A DNA stretch of 64,000 nucleotides from Rhodococcus sp. CH91 (GCF_022554085.1 NZ_JAKFYR010000005.1:282754-346753); one strand, 5' to 3'; positions 23,549-33,507 are shown, numbered from the stretch's first letter. Program-made: numbers and translations. Notes: generated from the letters alone by a model not told the origin.

Positions 23549-25186
23549 CTACAGCAACTCCTCGCTCAGCTTCCCGCCCTCGAGCATCCATCGGCGTGTA
23601 CTCCGCGTGGTCTCCAGCATGCGGCGATCGTGCGTGATCAGCAGCAGGGTGCCGTCGAAACTGTCGACGGCCTGCTCGAGTTGCTCGATCGCCGGAAGGT
23701 CGAGGTGGTTGGTGGGTTCGTCCAGGACCAGCAGATTGACTCCCCGCGCCTGCAGCAACGCGAGTCCGGCACGGGTGCGTTCGCCGGGGGAGAGCGACGA
23801 GGCCGTCCGCAACACGTGGTGTCCCTTGAGCGCGAACTTCGCCAGCAGGGTTCGTAGGTCGGCATCCGGCCAGTCGGGCACATTGCGCCCGAACGCCTCG
23901 ACCAGCGGCTCGTCACCTTCGAACAGGCTGCGCGCCTGGTCGATCTCCCCGACGAGCACACCCGATCCGAGCGACGCCCGGCCGGAATCCGGCTCGATCG
24001 TGCCGAGCAGCAGGCCCAGCAGTGTGGATTTGCCGGCACCGTTCGGGCCGGTGACGACGATGCGATCGCCCCACTCCACCTGGGTGGTCACCGGGCCGAG
24101 CGTGAAGCGGCCTCGCCGCACCACGGCCTCGTCGAGGGTCGCGACGACCGTGCCGCTGCGCGGGGCCGCGGCGATCGACATCCGCAGTTCCCATTCCTTG
24201 CGAGGCTCCTCGACCACATCGAGCCGCTCGATGCGCCGTTGTGTCTGGCGCGCCTTCGCGGCCTGCTTCTCGGTGGCCTCCGCGCGGTGCTTGCGTCCGA
24301 CCTTGTCGTTGTCCTTGGACTTGCGCCGTGCGTTCCGGACGCCGTGCTCGAGCCAATTGCGTTGCATCCGAGCACGTTCCTCGAGCTGCGCCTTCGTATC
24401 GGCGAACTCGTCGTACTGCTCGCGCGCGTGACGGCGCGCCACCTCGCGCTCGACCAGATACGCCTCGTAACCACCCTCGTAGACCGAGATCTGCTGCTGC
24501 ACCGGATCGAGTTCGACGATGCCCGTGACGGTGCGAGCGAGGAACTCACGGTCGTGGCTGACGAGCACCAGGGCCGTACGTGTCTCGTCCACGAACCGTT
24601 CGAGTCGTTCGAGTCCGGCCAGATCCAGATCGTTCGTCGGCTCGTCCAGCAGGAGCACGTCGTAGCGCGACAGCAGCAGTGCGGCCAGCCCGGCCCGCGC
24701 GGCCTGGCCGCCCGACAGGCCCGTCATCGGCGCCTCGAGGCCGACGTCCAGGCCGAGATCGTCGACCACCTTCTCGGCGCGCTCGGCCAGATCGGCACCG
24801 CCGAGCGCGAGCCATCGTTCGAGAGCGGGAGTGTAGTGGTCCTCCTCGGAGTCGCCGAGTCGCTCGGCGGCGTCGTTCATGACGGCCTCGGCGGCAGCGA
24901 CACCGGTTCGACGTGCGAGGAAACCGAGGATCGTCTCGCCCGGCACCCGTTCGGGTTCCTGGGCGAGATACCCGATGGTCGCGTCGGGCGGGCTGAGGAT
25001 CACGGAGCCCGTGACGTCGGCATCGCCGACCCCGGCGAGTGTCGTGAGCAGCGTCGATTTTCCGGCGCCGTTCGCCCCCACCAGGCCGATCACGTCGCCC
25101 GGCGCGACGGTGAGATCGAGTCCCTCGAACAGGACACGCTCTCCACGGGAGGCCGACAGGCCGTTGATACGAAGTGTTGCGCTCAC
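23549..25186 (-). CDS. ABC-F family ATPase
   Basis: A 545-residue soluble protein with two ATP-binding cassettes and no membrane segment. Cassette 1 has GANGAGKST, LSGGQAARAGLAALLLS and VLLLDEPTNDLDL; cassette 2 has GPNGAGKST, LSPGERTRAGLALLQ and LLVLDEPTNHLDL. The linker between them (about 240-310) is long, helical and basic, as in ribosome-binding members. ABC-F proteins act on the ribosome, relieving stalling or protecting it from antibiotics. The GTG start (MSATLRINGL) begins the first cassette. The S4 gene abuts it downstream, giving a two-gene ribosome-related unit. Confidence 0.92.
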   Translation of the reverse strand: MSATLRINGLSASRGERVLFEGLDLTVAPGDVIGLVGANGAGKSTLLTTLAGVGDADVTGSVILSPPDATIGYLAQEPERVPGETILGFLARRTGVAAAEAVMNDAAERLGDSEEDHYTPALERWLALGGADLAERAEKVVDDLGLDVGLEAPMTGLSGGQAARAGLAALLLSRYDVLLLDEPTNDLDLAGLERLERFVDETRTALVLVSHDREFLARTVTGIVELDPVQQQISVYEGGYEAYLVEREVARRHAREQYDEFADTKAQLEERARMQRNWLEHGVRNARRKSKDNDKVGRKHRAEATEKQAAKARQTQRRIERLDVVEEPRKEWELRMSIAAAPRSGTVVATLDEAVVRRGRFTLGPVTTQVEWGDRIVVTGPNGAGKSTLLGLLLGTIEPDSGRASLGSGVLVGEIDQARSLFEGDEPLVEAFGRNVPDWPDADLRTLLAKFALKGHHVLRTASSLSPGERTRAGLALLQARGVNLLVLDEPTNHLDLPAIEQLEQAVDSFDGTLLLITHDRRMLETTRSTRRWMLEGGKLSEELL

Positions 25187-25266
25187 GCTCCGAGTATCCC
25201 GGTCGTGGTGGACCCGGCTTCCGGCGCGGGTCGGTAGGCAGGGGGATCCGTGCGGCGCGAGCGGGG

Positions 25267-26340
25267 TCAGCGTGCGGGACCGGATTCGAGAACGATCTCG
25301 GCGGAACGCTTTCCGCCGTCCTCGGTGGTCCATTCGATCGTCACGACGTCCCCGGGACGCCGTCGCAGCAGAAGTTCCTCGAGTCCGGAGGTCGACGGCA
25401 CGGGCTCGCCGGCGAACGACACCACGACGTCACCGACGTCGAGCCCGGCTCGGTAGGCGGGGCTCCCGTAGGACACCCACAACACTTCCGCACCGACTTC
25501 CCGTCCGTCGGCGCGGACCGTGGTGACGGACGCGCCGAGTCGTGGCGTGGGACCCACGTGCACCGACCCGTCGCTCACTCCGGAACGCACCTGATCGACC
25601 ACTGCGAGTGCTTCGGTGATCGGCACGGCGTACGCCTCGGGGGACGTCTCCGGCGTCGTATCGGTGTTCCGCTGCACGGCACCGGCGGTGTTGATACCCA
25701 CGACCGTTCCGTAGTCGTCGACGAGCGGGCCACCGGAATCGCCCGGGCGGATCGGAGCATCGGTGCGGATCATCCCGGTGAGACGGTGGCGAGAACCGTC
25801 CGTGGAATCGCGGACCACCACGTTGCGGTCGAACTCGACGATGGTGCCCGGGGTCGCCACGACGACTCCACCGCCCTCCGAATTGCCGAAGGCCGTGACC
25901 GGGACGCCCACCGGGGGCAGGTCCTCGGCGAGGGTGGCGACGGGCAGGTCGCCCGCGGTGCCGAGTTGCAGGACGGCGAGATCCCGCTCGCGGTCGTAGC
26001 CGAGGACCTCCGCGTCGTAGATCAGCCCGGTGGCACCGCTGACAGCGCTGATGTCGGTGGCACCGCTCACCACGTGGTGGTTGGTGAGGACGGTGCCGTC
26101 GGGCGTGAGCACGATCCCGGTGCCGGTGATCCCCGTCCACCCCGCGGTCGCGTCGATCGTCACGACGACGGGAAGCGTGCGCGCGGCGAGCTCGTCCGCG
26201 GCCAGCGGCACCGGGGGAGGCGCCACCGGTGCCGGTGGCGGGGGAGGGAGCGCGACGTCGATCAGGACGGGCGCCGAGGCGACGAGGCTGGCGGTGGTCG
26301 CGAGCGCGACCAGCAGGACCGATCCGCCGCGCCCGCTCAC
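25267..26340 (-). CDS. Secreted trypsin-like serine protease with PDZ domain
   Basis: A 357-residue HtrA/DegP-like protease. A hydrophobic N-terminal segment (about 6-30) acts as signal or anchor, followed by a proline-rich linker. The triad is visible: His in LTNHHVVSG, Asp in DRERDLAVLQL and Ser in RPGDSGGPL. A PDZ-like domain (about 260-355) has SYGSPAYRAGLDVGDVVVSF. It should act outside the membrane on misfolded or specific proteins. The GTG start overlaps the stop of the flavoprotein gene before it (GTGA). Confidence 0.9.
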   Translation of the reverse strand: MSGRGGSVLLVALATTASLVASAPVLIDVALPPPPPAPVAPPPVPLAADELAARTLPVVVTIDATAGWTGITGTGIVLTPDGTVLTNHHVVSGATDISAVSGATGLIYDAEVLGYDRERDLAVLQLGTAGDLPVATLAEDLPPVGVPVTAFGNSEGGGVVVATPGTIVEFDRNVVVRDSTDGSRHRLTGMIRTDAPIRPGDSGGPLVDDYGTVVGINTAGAVQRNTDTTPETSPEAYAVPITEALAVVDQVRSGVSDGSVHVGPTPRLGASVTTVRADGREVGAEVLWVSYGSPAYRAGLDVGDVVVSFAGEPVPSTSGLEELLLRRRPGDVVTIEWTTEDGGKRSAEIVLESGPAR

Positions 26341-27467
26341 TGCTGCGGCGCCTCGGCCGCGAGATGATCGAGCAGTTCACGTGCGGCGGCACGGCCGGCC
26401 CGGTTCGCACCGATCGTGGACGCGGACGGGCCGTACCCGACCAGATGGATGCGTGGATCCTTCTCGACCCGGGTGGCGAGCCTGCCGGTCATGGTGATGC
26501 CACCACCGGCGTTGCGCAGCGCCAGTGGGGCGAGGTGGTCGAGTGAACTCCGGAAACCGGTGCACCACAGGATGACATCGACATCGAGTGTCGTTCCGTC
26601 CCGCCATCGCACGCCGGTCTCGGTGATCTCGGAGAACATCGGGGATCGTTCGAGCACCCCCCTCTCGCGGGCTGCGCGCACTGCGGGAGTGAGCGGGAGT
26701 CCGGTGACGGAGACGACCGATCCGGGCGGCAGTCCACGCCGTACCCGATCCTCGACGAGCGCGACGGCGGCGTGACCCCGTTCGGAGGTGAAAGGCTCGT
26801 CGCTCCAGCGGGGTTCGCGACGGGTCACCCAGGTGCTCGTGGTGACGTGGGAGATCTCGTCGAGGAGCTGGACCGCGGAGATGCCACCGCCGACGACCAG
26901 CACGTGCTGCCCGGCGAATTCGTCGGCCGTCCGATAGTCCCTGGTGTGCAACTGCCGGCCGGTGAACCGTGCGGCGCCGGGAAACCACGGTACGAAGGGG
27001 CGTTCCCATGTGCCGGTCGCGTTGATGATGCCGCGCGCGGCGTAGACCTCCGCATCGGTCTCCACCCGTAGCCGGTCGCCGCGGTCGCACACCACCCGGA
27101 CCGTGGCCGGGCGGTGGACGGGCAGTCCGAATTCCTTCTCGTATGCGGCGTAGTACTCGGGGACCGCCGTCGCTGCCGGAACCTCTCCGGCAGCGGTGTC
27201 CACCACCTCCGAGAACGCGAGTCCGGGGAGGTCGTGGACGCCGTTGACCGTGCTCAGTGTCAGTGACGGCCAGCGGTCCTGCCATGCTCCGCCGGGGCCG
27301 AACGAACGGTCGAGGACGACGAATCCGGACTCGGCTGCCACGCCGAAGCGGGTGAGGAAGTAGGCCGCCGACAGACCGGCCTGGCCTGCGCCGATCACGA
27401 CGATGTCCACCTTCGTCGCATCGGCGGCCTGCGCGTGGGCCGTATCGAATGCCTCGTCGGCGGTCAT
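26337..27467 (-). CDS. FAD/NAD(P)-binding monooxygenase-like protein
   Basis: A 376-residue flavoprotein with two dinucleotide-binding motifs: VVIGAGQAGLSAAYFL for FAD (about 22) and VLVVGGGISAVQLLDEI for NADPH (about 165). The GGAWQDRWPSLTLST stretch is typical of flavin monooxygenase/CzcO-like proteins. The ATG was chosen because GGGAGG precedes it; an earlier in-frame ATG lacks one. Stop and next start overlap (GTGA) with the secreted protease, an odd pairing. Divergent from the SPFH gene. Substrate unknown; oxidation of a sulphur- or nitrogen-containing compound or a ketone is possible. Confidence 0.85.
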   Translation of the reverse strand: MTADEAFDTAHAQAADATKVDIVVIGAGQAGLSAAYFLTRFGVAAESGFVVLDRSFGPGGAWQDRWPSLTLSTVNGVHDLPGLAFSEVVDTAAGEVPAATAVPEYYAAYEKEFGLPVHRPATVRVVCDRGDRLRVETDAEVYAARGIINATGTWERPFVPWFPGAARFTGRQLHTRDYRTADEFAGQHVLVVGGGISAVQLLDEISHVTTSTWVTRREPRWSDEPFTSERGHAAVALVEDRVRRGLPPGSVVSVTGLPLTPAVRAARERGVLERSPMFSEITETGVRWRDGTTLDVDVILWCTGFRSSLDHLAPLALRNAGGGITMTGRLATRVEKDPRIHLVGYGPSASTIGANRAGRAAARELLDHLAAEAPQQ

Positions 27468-27555
27468 CGCGAGCCTCCCTCTCGGATCGTCGCCTCTCAT
27501 GATGCCGTGCCCGGGGCCGACGTGCGGAACGAACGTGGCCCACCCTCCCGAAAAT

Positions 27556-27565
27556 GTGATATCAC
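27556..27565. promoter_or_regulatory. GTGATATCAC palindrome in SPFH promoter region
   Basis: A perfect 10-base palindrome in an unusually AT-rich patch, about 35 bases before the SPFH start and about 90 from the flavoprotein start. It may be an operator for the ribbon-helix-helix protein encoded in the same operon or for a GntR-type regulator. Role inferred only from position and symmetry. Confidence 0.45.
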
Positions 27566-27598
27566 TTCACTATCGATTCGACTTAGAGAGGCAGAAAT

Positions 27599-28489
27599 AT
27601 GGATGTCGTGCAATCACCCGTGACCACCGAGCGGCCGGGCCCTTCGGCCAACGGCTGGCCGGTGCTCGTCGGTGCTCTGGTCGCCGCTGCCGCCGGAGCC
27701 GGCCTGATCGTCTGGGGAGCGGTGGCCCAGATCGTTCCGGTGATCGTGGCCGGTGCGGTGGTGGTCGTGATCGCGCTGGTCGCTCTCGCCGGACTCGTGC
27801 TCGTCGAGCCGAACGAGGCCCGCGTGCTCCAGCTCCTCGGCAGCTCGTACACCGGCACGCTGCGCCAACCCGGCCTGCGCTGGATGAACCCGCTCAACAC
27901 CCGTCGTAAGATCTCGACCCGTATCCGCAACCACGAGACCGGCAGGGCCAAGGTCAACGACGCCGACGGCAACCCGATCGAGATCTCGGCGGTGATCGTG
28001 TGGCAGGTCGAGGACACCGCCCGGGCGGTCTTCGACGTCGACGATTTCGAGGAGTTCGTCGCGGTCCAGACCGAGGCCGCGGTGCGGCACATCGCCGGCT
28101 CCTATCCGTACGACAGTGCGCCGGAAGTGATGTCTCTGCGTCAGAACGCCGACGAGATCACCACCAAGCTCTCGGCCGAGGTGCACGACCGCGTGCAGTC
28201 CGCCGGCATCCGCGTGATCGAGACCCGCATCAACCAGCTCGCCTACGCGCCCGAGATCGCCCAGGCCATGCTGCGGCGCCAGCAGGCCGGGGCCGTCATC
28301 GCCGCTCGGGAACAGATCGTCCAGGGTGCCGTGTCGATGGTGGGGACCGCTCTGGCGCGCCTCGAAGCCGAGCACACCGTCGAACTGGACGAGGAACGGA
28401 AGGCGGCGATGGTGTCGAACCTGCTCGTCGTGCTGTGCGGGGACCAGAGCGCTCAGCCCGTTCTCAACACGGGATCGTTGTACCAGTAG
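27599..28489 (+). CDS. SPFH/Band 7 (stomatin-like) membrane protein
   Basis: A 296-residue protein: two hydrophobic segments at about 20-70 separated by a short turn, then the SPFH domain ([28 protein letters not shown]-like segment, [32 protein letters not shown]). The C-terminal half is helical and probably drives oligomer formation. SPFH proteins scaffold membrane microdomains or protease complexes. AGAGAGG precedes the ATG. A small DNA-binding-type protein is encoded 12 bases after the stop, and the two look like one operon. Confidence 0.9.
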   Translation: MDVVQSPVTTERPGPSANGWPVLVGALVAAAAGAGLIVWGAVAQIVPVIVAGAVVVVIALVALAGLVLVEPNEARVLQLLGSSYTGTLRQPGLRWMNPLNTRRKISTRIRNHETGRAKVNDADGNPIEISAVIVWQVEDTARAVFDVDDFEEFVAVQTEAAVRHIAGSYPYDSAPEVMSLRQNADEITTKLSAEVHDRVQSAGIRVIETRINQLAYAPEIAQAMLRRQQAGAVIAAREQIVQGAVSMVGTALARLEAEHTVELDEERKAAMVSNLLVVLCGDQSAQPVLNTGSLYQ

Positions 28490-28501
28490 GGATCGTGCGG
28501 C

Positions 28502-28732
28502 ATGCCCGAACGTAAGAAGGTGCTGCTGCGCCTCGACCCGGCCGTCCACGACGCGATCGCGCGGTGGGCTGCCGACGAGTTGCGCAGCACCAACGCCCAG
28601 ATCGAATTCCTCCTCCGGCGCGCCCTCGCCGAAGCGGACCGGATGCCCCGCGGGGTGGGCAGAATGCGCGGGCCCGGCCGACCTCGCGCGGATTCCGGCG
28701 ACGACGAGGAGCCGACCGGTTCCACTGATTAA
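28502..28732 (+). CDS. Ribbon-helix-helix (Arc-type) small protein
   Basis: A 76-residue protein starting MPERKKVLLRLDPAVHDAIA, the strand of an Arc/MetJ fold, then RWAADELRSTNAQIEFLLRR with the two helices; the tail is basic then acidic. Such proteins bind DNA palindromes as dimers. It sits 12 bases after the SPFH gene. It is not followed by a toxin-like gene, so I read it as a partner or repressor of the SPFH operon and not a toxin-antitoxin member. Confidence 0.8.
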   Translation: MPERKKVLLRLDPAVHDAIARWAADELRSTNAQIEFLLRRALAEADRMPRGVGRMRGPGRPRADSGDDEEPTGSTD

Positions 28733-28769
28733 TGTGGATCCCACCCCGCTCGGCGGGGCGGGATCCACA
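28733..28769 (+). terminator. Stem-loop directly after the ribbon-helix-helix gene
   Basis: Arms of 17 bases with one mismatch and a three-base TCG loop, beginning on the base after the stop codon. It should end the SPFH operon, about 40 bases before the start of the enoyl-CoA hydratase gene. Confidence 0.75.
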
Positions 28770-28806
28770 GAAGTGGGATCGGTCGGCGAAGGGATGGGGA
28801 CGACAC

Positions 28807-29538
28807 ATGATCGGGATCAGCCGCGACGGCGACGTCGTGACCGTGGAACTGCAGCGCGAGGAGCGCAGGAACGCCCTCGACACGCGGTTGTGCGTGGAGA
28901 TCCGCGAAGCCGTGGAGAAGGCGGTGACCGACGACGTGCGTGTCATGGTCGTCACCGGGCGGGGCACGAGCTTCTGTGCCGGCGCCGACCTCTCCGGTGA
29001 CGTCTACGCCGACGGATTCACCGACAGCCTCGCCGAGATGCTCCGCACCATCGAGCGTGCTCCGATGCCGGTGATCGCCGCGGTCAACGGCCCGGCGATC
29101 GGGGCCGGCACCCAGCTCGCACTGGCCGCGGACCTCCGGGTCGTGGCGCCGACCGGACGTTTCGCCGTACCTGCTGCACGACTGGGGATTTCGGTGGACC
29201 GCTGGACGGTCCGGCGCCTCGCCTCGCTGGTCGGCGGCGGGCCGGCCCGCACGGTCTTCCTCGCGGCCGAAGCCGTCCACGCAGAGGAGGCCCTCGCGCG
29301 CGGGCTGGCCAACCGCATCGGCGACCTCGCCGACGCCCAGGCCTGGGCGCAGGAGATCGCGACGCTCGCGCCGCTGTCGCTGCACGCGATGAAGCTGTTC
29401 CTCAACGACGACGGCACCCGCGACGAGCACACACCCGAGCAGACCGCCGCGCTCGCCGCGGCGTGGCTCAGCGAGGACGCTCAGGAAGCCAGGCTCGCCC
29501 GCGCCGAACGCCGCGCCCCGATCTTCCGCGGCCGATGA
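28807..29538 (+). CDS. echA6: Enoyl-CoA hydratase/isomerase family protein (EchA6-like)
   Basis: A 243-residue crotonase-fold protein. FCAGADLSGDV and VNGPAIGAGTQLALAADLRV form the oxyanion region and CoA pocket; the usual catalytic glutamates of true hydratases are not evident at the expected places, as in mycobacterial EchA6. M. tuberculosis EchA6 (Rv0905) binds acyl-CoA and feeds mycolic acid synthesis without hydratase activity; MIGI at the start and ANRIGDLADAQAWAQEIA match it. The second ATG-type start chosen agrees with that family. ATGA overlap with the next gene. Confidence 0.85.
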   Translation: MIGISRDGDVVTVELQREERRNALDTRLCVEIREAVEKAVTDDVRVMVVTGRGTSFCAGADLSGDVYADGFTDSLAEMLRTIERAPMPVIAAVNGPAIGAGTQLALAADLRVVAPTGRFAVPAARLGISVDRWTVRRLASLVGGGPARTVFLAAEAVHAEEALARGLANRIGDLADAQAWAQEIATLAPLSLHAMKLFLNDDGTRDEHTPEQTAALAAAWLSEDAQEARLARAERRAPIFRGR

Positions 29539-30653
29539 ACATCCGGTCCGCGGTCTCGGCCGCGCTCGTCGGGGCGGGTGGGCTGTGGGTCGCCCGCGCC
29601 GTGGACGGACTCCCCGGTTCCCTCGGTGCCTCGGTCTCCGACATCCGTCCCTATGCGGCCTCCTCTCCGCGCTACCGGGGCGGCCGCTTCCACAACACCG
29701 ACCCGGCGTCCGTGCTCGGGCCCGACGCCGCAGGCGGTTTCGCGAAGGATCTCCTCACCCGCGGATCGAAGGGCCGGCCCCGCACGGAGGTGCCGCTCTC
29801 CCCGTATCTCGCACCTGTCGACGCCGCGGAACTCGCCGTGACGTGGTTCGGCCACTCGAGCGCGCTGGTGGAGATCGACGGCTACCGGGTGCTGTGCGAC
29901 CCGGTGTGGAGCGAGCGGGTTTCACCGTCGCCGACCGTCGGACCCGCGCGCATGCATCCGGTACCTGTCGAACTGCAGTCCCTGCCGCCGCTCGACGCGG
30001 TGGTGATCTCCCACGATCACTACGACCATCTCGACCGGTTCACCGTCGAGAGTCTCGCCGCGCTCCAGCCGGCGGTGCGTTTCGTCGTCCCCCTCGGTGT
30101 GGGTGCCCATCTGCGCCGGTGGCGGGTCGCCGAGCAACGGATCGTCGAACTCGACTGGGACGAGCACACCGAGCTGGACGGGCTGCGGATCACGTGCACC
30201 GAGGCCCGGCACTTCTCGGGACGCGGTCTGCAACGCAACATCACCCTGTGGTCGTCGTGGGTGTTCACCGGGCCGACGCGACGCGCGTTCTTCGGAGGTG
30301 ACAGTGGTTACACTCCGCGGTTCGCGGACGTGGGGGAGGCCTATGGGCCGTTCGATCTCACCCTGCTGCCCGTCGGCGCCTACGACAGGCGGTGGCCCGA
30401 CGTGCACATGAATCCGGAAGAGGCGGTGCGGACGCATCTCGACCTCGGTGGGACCGAGCGCCGCGACAGTCTGCTGGTGCCGGTGCACTGGGGAACCTTC
30501 GATCTGGCCTTCCATTCGTGGTCCGAACCGATCGCCCGCCTGCTTCCGGCCGCACGCGAGGCGGAGGTCACGTCCGCCGTCCCGATGCCGGGGCAGCGGA
30601 TCGACGTCTCGAAGCCCGTCGCGGTCGATCCGTGGTGGCTCGCGACGAGCTGA
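29535..30653 (+). CDS. Metallo-beta-lactamase-fold hydrolase (Rv0906/NAPE-PLD-like)
   Basis: A 372-residue protein with a hydrophobic N-terminus (about 5-25) and the metal-binding motif SHDHYDHLD (about 157-165), preceded by [14 protein letters not shown] and followed by [11 protein letters not shown] and [13 protein letters not shown]. This matches the NAPE-PLD-like group, which hydrolyses phospholipids or other phosphodiesters; M. tuberculosis Rv0906 is the counterpart. The N-terminus may anchor or export it. Start and preceding stop overlap (ATGA), so it is coupled to echA6, the same pairing as in mycobacteria. Confidence 0.85.
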   Translation: MNIRSAVSAALVGAGGLWVARAVDGLPGSLGASVSDIRPYAASSPRYRGGRFHNTDPASVLGPDAAGGFAKDLLTRGSKGRPRTEVPLSPYLAPVDAAELAVTWFGHSSALVEIDGYRVLCDPVWSERVSPSPTVGPARMHPVPVELQSLPPLDAVVISHDHYDHLDRFTVESLAALQPAVRFVVPLGVGAHLRRWRVAEQRIVELDWDEHTELDGLRITCTEARHFSGRGLQRNITLWSSWVFTGPTRRAFFGGDSGYTPRFADVGEAYGPFDLTLLPVGAYDRRWPDVHMNPEEAVRTHLDLGGTERRDSLLVPVHWGTFDLAFHSWSEPIARLLPAAREAEVTSAVPMPGQRIDVSKPVAVDPWWLATS

Positions 30654-30705
30654 TCGCCCTGCCGCCGGGAGAACGGTTCGCTTCCGTGCCTTAATCTGGT
30701 TCTTC

Positions 30706-33183
30706 ATGGCAGTAGAAGAGCCCACGACGGTGGCGGGGGAGGACGAGGCGCAGGCCCTCGAACCCGTTCACCTCGAGACCGGGCTGTCCACCGAGCAGGT
30801 CGCCGAGCGAGTGGCGCGTGGCCTCACCAACGATGTTCCCGACCGTGCATCCCGATCGGTCCGCGACATCGTCCGGGCGAACGTGTTCACGCGGATCAAT
30901 GCAATCCTCGGTGTGCTCCTGCTGATCGTGCTGGCCACCGGTTCGATCATCGACGGCATGTTCGGGCTGCTGATCGTCGCGAACAGCGCGATCGGCATCA
31001 TCCAGGAGGTGCGTGCCAAGCGCACCCTCGACAAGCTGGCGATCGTCAGTCAGGCGAAACCCATCGTGCGGCGGGATGGAGTCGCCGCACCCGTCGCTCC
31101 CCGCGAGGTGGTCCTCGACGACATCATCGAACTCGGCCCCGGCGATCAGCTCGTCGTCGACGGCGTGGTGGTCGAGGCCCAGGGACTCGAGCTCGACGAG
31201 TCGCTGCTGACGGGTGAGTCCGACGCCGTCCACAAGGCACCCGGTTCGACGGTGATGTCCGGCAGCTTCGTCGCCGCCGGCTCCGGTTCCTACCGCGCGA
31301 CGAAGGTCGGCCGCGACGCCTATGCGGCGCGTCTCGCGGAGGAGGCCAGCAAGTTCACGCTCGTGAAATCGGAGCTCAACGCGGGCATCAACAAGATCCT
31401 GCGATTCATCACCTACCTGATGATTCCCGCGGGCCTGCTGATCATCTACAACCAGCTCTTCTCGAGCGGTGAGTCCCTCGGCCCGGCGTTGAGCGGCATG
31501 GTGGCCGCTCTCGTGCCGATGGTGCCCGAAGGGCTCGTGCTCATGACGTCCATCGCATTCGCCGTCGGGGTGATCCGGCTCGGCCGCCGCCAGTGCCTGG
31601 TGCAGGAACTGCCCGCGATCGAGGGCCTGGCGCGCGTGGACGTGGTGTGCGCGGACAAGACCGGCACGCTCACCGAGAACGGCATGCGCCTCGCCGACGT
31701 CGAGGCCGTGGACGGCGGCGATCTCGATCGGGCCCGCGCCGCGCTGGCCGCGCTGGCCGCGGACGACCCCCGCCCCAATGCGAGCGTGCTCGCGATCGCC
31801 GAAGCGTTCCCCACCTCGCCCGGATGGGGTGCGCCCACGGCCGTGGCGCCGTTCTCGTCGGCGAAGAAGTGGAGCGGGCAGTCCTACGGCTCGCACGGCA
31901 ACTGGCTGCTCGGAGCGCCCGACGTCCTGCTCGACCCGCACAGCGACGCGGCGCGGCGTGCGGAGGAACTGGGATCCGGCGGGTTGCGGGTGCTGCTGCT
32001 CGCGTGCAGCGATCGTCCCGTCGACGATGCGGACGCCCCCGGCACGGTGACACCTGCCGCACTCGTCGTCCTCGAACAGCGGGTGCGCCCGGACGCGAAA
32101 CCGACCCTGGAATACTTCGCCGGCCAGCACGTCGACGTCAAGGTCATCTCCGGCGACAATGCGGTCGCGGTGGGTGCGGTCGCTTCGACGCTCGGCCTGT
32201 CGGGCAGCTCGGCCCCCGTCGATGCCCGTTCCCTGCCGGAATCGGAGAACGAACTCGCCGACGTCGTCGAAGGATCGACCACCTTCGGACGGGTACGTCC
32301 CGATCAGAAGCGCGCGATGGTCGGCGCGCTGCAGTCACGTGGGCACACGGTCGCGATGACCGGCGACGGCGTCAACGACGTGCTCGCACTCAAGGACGCG
32401 GACATCGGGGTCGCGATGGGGTCGGGCAGCCCGGCGACGCGCGCGGTCGCGCAGATCGTCCTGCTGGACAACAAGTTCGCGACACTGCCCTATGTGGTGG
32501 CAGAGGGCCGCCGCGTGATCGGCAACATCGAACGCGTCTCGAATCTGTTCCTCACCAAGACGGTGTACTCGGTGCTGCTCGCCTTCCTCGTCGGGGTCTC
32601 GGGAGTGCTGTCGCAGTTGTTCGACTTCGAGCCGCTGCCGTATCCCTTCCTGCCCCGGCACGTGACGATCGCGGCGTGGTTCACCATCGGCATTCCCGCC
32701 TTCCTGCTGTCGCTGGCCCCCAACAACGAGCGGGCACGCTCGGGCTTCGTGTCCCGCGTGATGCGACTGGCGATTCCCTCGGGCGTCATCGTCGGGGTGG
32801 CGACCTTCGTCTGCTACGTCCTGGTCTACGGCGGTCCGGAGCAGAGCGAGCAGCAACGGATCCAGGGCAGTACGTCGGCCCTGATCACCTTGCTGATCAT
32901 CGCCCTGTGGGTGCTCGCCGTGGTGGCCCGCCCGTATCAGTGGTGGAAGATCGTGTTGCTCGCCGGTTCGGTGCTCGGCTACGTGATCCTGTTCTCCGTG
33001 CCGTTCACGCGGGAGTTCTTCGCGCTCGATCCGTCCAACATCGCGTACTCGACGATCGCGGTGACGTGCGGCGTGATCGGTGTGGTGCTCGTGGAGGTCG
33101 TGTGGTGGGTGTCGGGCCGGCTCCACGGCGAACGCCGGCGGCTTTTCGCTGCTCCGGACGACATTCTGCCGGGCGTACACTGA
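30706..33183 (+). CDS. ctpE: P-type cation ATPase CtpE
   Basis: An 825-residue P-type ATPase. The phosphorylated Asp is in DKTGTLTE (about 317), the actuator loop has TGESDAVHK, and the hinge has [20 protein letters not shown]. About ten membrane segments, with MVPEGLVL in segment 4. There is no heavy-metal CxxC domain. CtpE of mycobacteria has been linked to calcium uptake and surface integrity, and this gene sits in the same neighbourhood (after the Rv0906-like gene, before the Rv0909-like one). Cation specificity is by family resemblance. Confidence 0.92.
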   Translation: MAVEEPTTVAGEDEAQALEPVHLETGLSTEQVAERVARGLTNDVPDRASRSVRDIVRANVFTRINAILGVLLLIVLATGSIIDGMFGLLIVANSAIGIIQEVRAKRTLDKLAIVSQAKPIVRRDGVAAPVAPREVVLDDIIELGPGDQLVVDGVVVEAQGLELDESLLTGESDAVHKAPGSTVMSGSFVAAGSGSYRATKVGRDAYAARLAEEASKFTLVKSELNAGINKILRFITYLMIPAGLLIIYNQLFSSGESLGPALSGMVAALVPMVPEGLVLMTSIAFAVGVIRLGRRQCLVQELPAIEGLARVDVVCADKTGTLTENGMRLADVEAVDGGDLDRARAALAALAADDPRPNASVLAIAEAFPTSPGWGAPTAVAPFSSAKKWSGQSYGSHGNWLLGAPDVLLDPHSDAARRAEELGSGGLRVLLLACSDRPVDDADAPGTVTPAALVVLEQRVRPDAKPTLEYFAGQHVDVKVISGDNAVAVGAVASTLGLSGSSAPVDARSLPESENELADVVEGSTTFGRVRPDQKRAMVGALQSRGHTVAMTGDGVNDVLALKDADIGVAMGSGSPATRAVAQIVLLDNKFATLPYVVAEGRRVIGNIERVSNLFLTKTVYSVLLAFLVGVSGVLSQLFDFEPLPYPFLPRHVTIAAWFTIGIPAFLLSLAPNNERARSGFVSRVMRLAIPSGVIVGVATFVCYVLVYGGPEQSEQQRIQGSTSALITLLIIALWVLAVVARPYQWWKIVLLAGSVLGYVILFSVPFTREFFALDPSNIAYSTIAVTCGVIGVVLVEVVWWVSGRLHGERRRLFAAPDDILPGVH

Positions 33184-33240
33184 CCCGCAGGACACGGTTC
33201 GGTAGCCCGGACCCTCACGGCACTCGGGAAGGACCGGCGT

Positions 33241-33507
33241 ATGGGTTTCATGGATTCGGTGAAGAACCTTGTGAACAAGGGCAAGGACTTCGCCTCGAAG
33301 AACCCCGACAAGGTCCAGGACTTCATCCAGAAGACCGGCGACCAGGTGGACAAGCGCACCGGCGGCAAGTACGCCCATCACGTCGACAAGGCGCAGGACG
33401 CGGCCCGCAAGCATCTGGGCACCCCGGGCAATCCCGGTCCGGACGGGCGGCCGGGCCCGGAGAGCGGCCCCGGACCGGACGCTCGGCCGGGCCCGCGTCA
33501 GCCCTGA
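33241..33507 (+). CDS. Rv0909-like small protein (proposed antitoxin family)
   Basis: An 88-residue protein beginning MGFMDSVKNLVNKGKDFASK, with FIQKTGDQVDKRTGGKYAHH and VDKAQDAARKHLG, the pattern of the small helical Rv0909-type protein. Here an extra C-terminal tail of about 27 residues is rich in glycine, proline, aspartate and arginine (PGPDGRPGPESGPGPD). In M. tuberculosis Rv0909 is listed as antitoxin to Rv0910, encoded next to it; here the Rv0910-like gene lies about 12.6 kb away. GGGAAGGA precedes the ATG. It follows ctpE by 57 bases. Confidence 0.8.
   Translation: MGFMDSVKNLVNKGKDFASKNPDKVQDFIQKTGDQVDKRTGGKYAHHVDKAQDAARKHLGTPGNPGPDGRPGPESGPGPDARPGPRQP

Noticed and set aside
28502..28732. 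Ribbon-helix-helix gene as an antitoxin
   Set aside because: No toxin-like gene adjoins it; the next gene is an EchA6-like protein behind a terminator, and the gene pairs with the SPFH gene.
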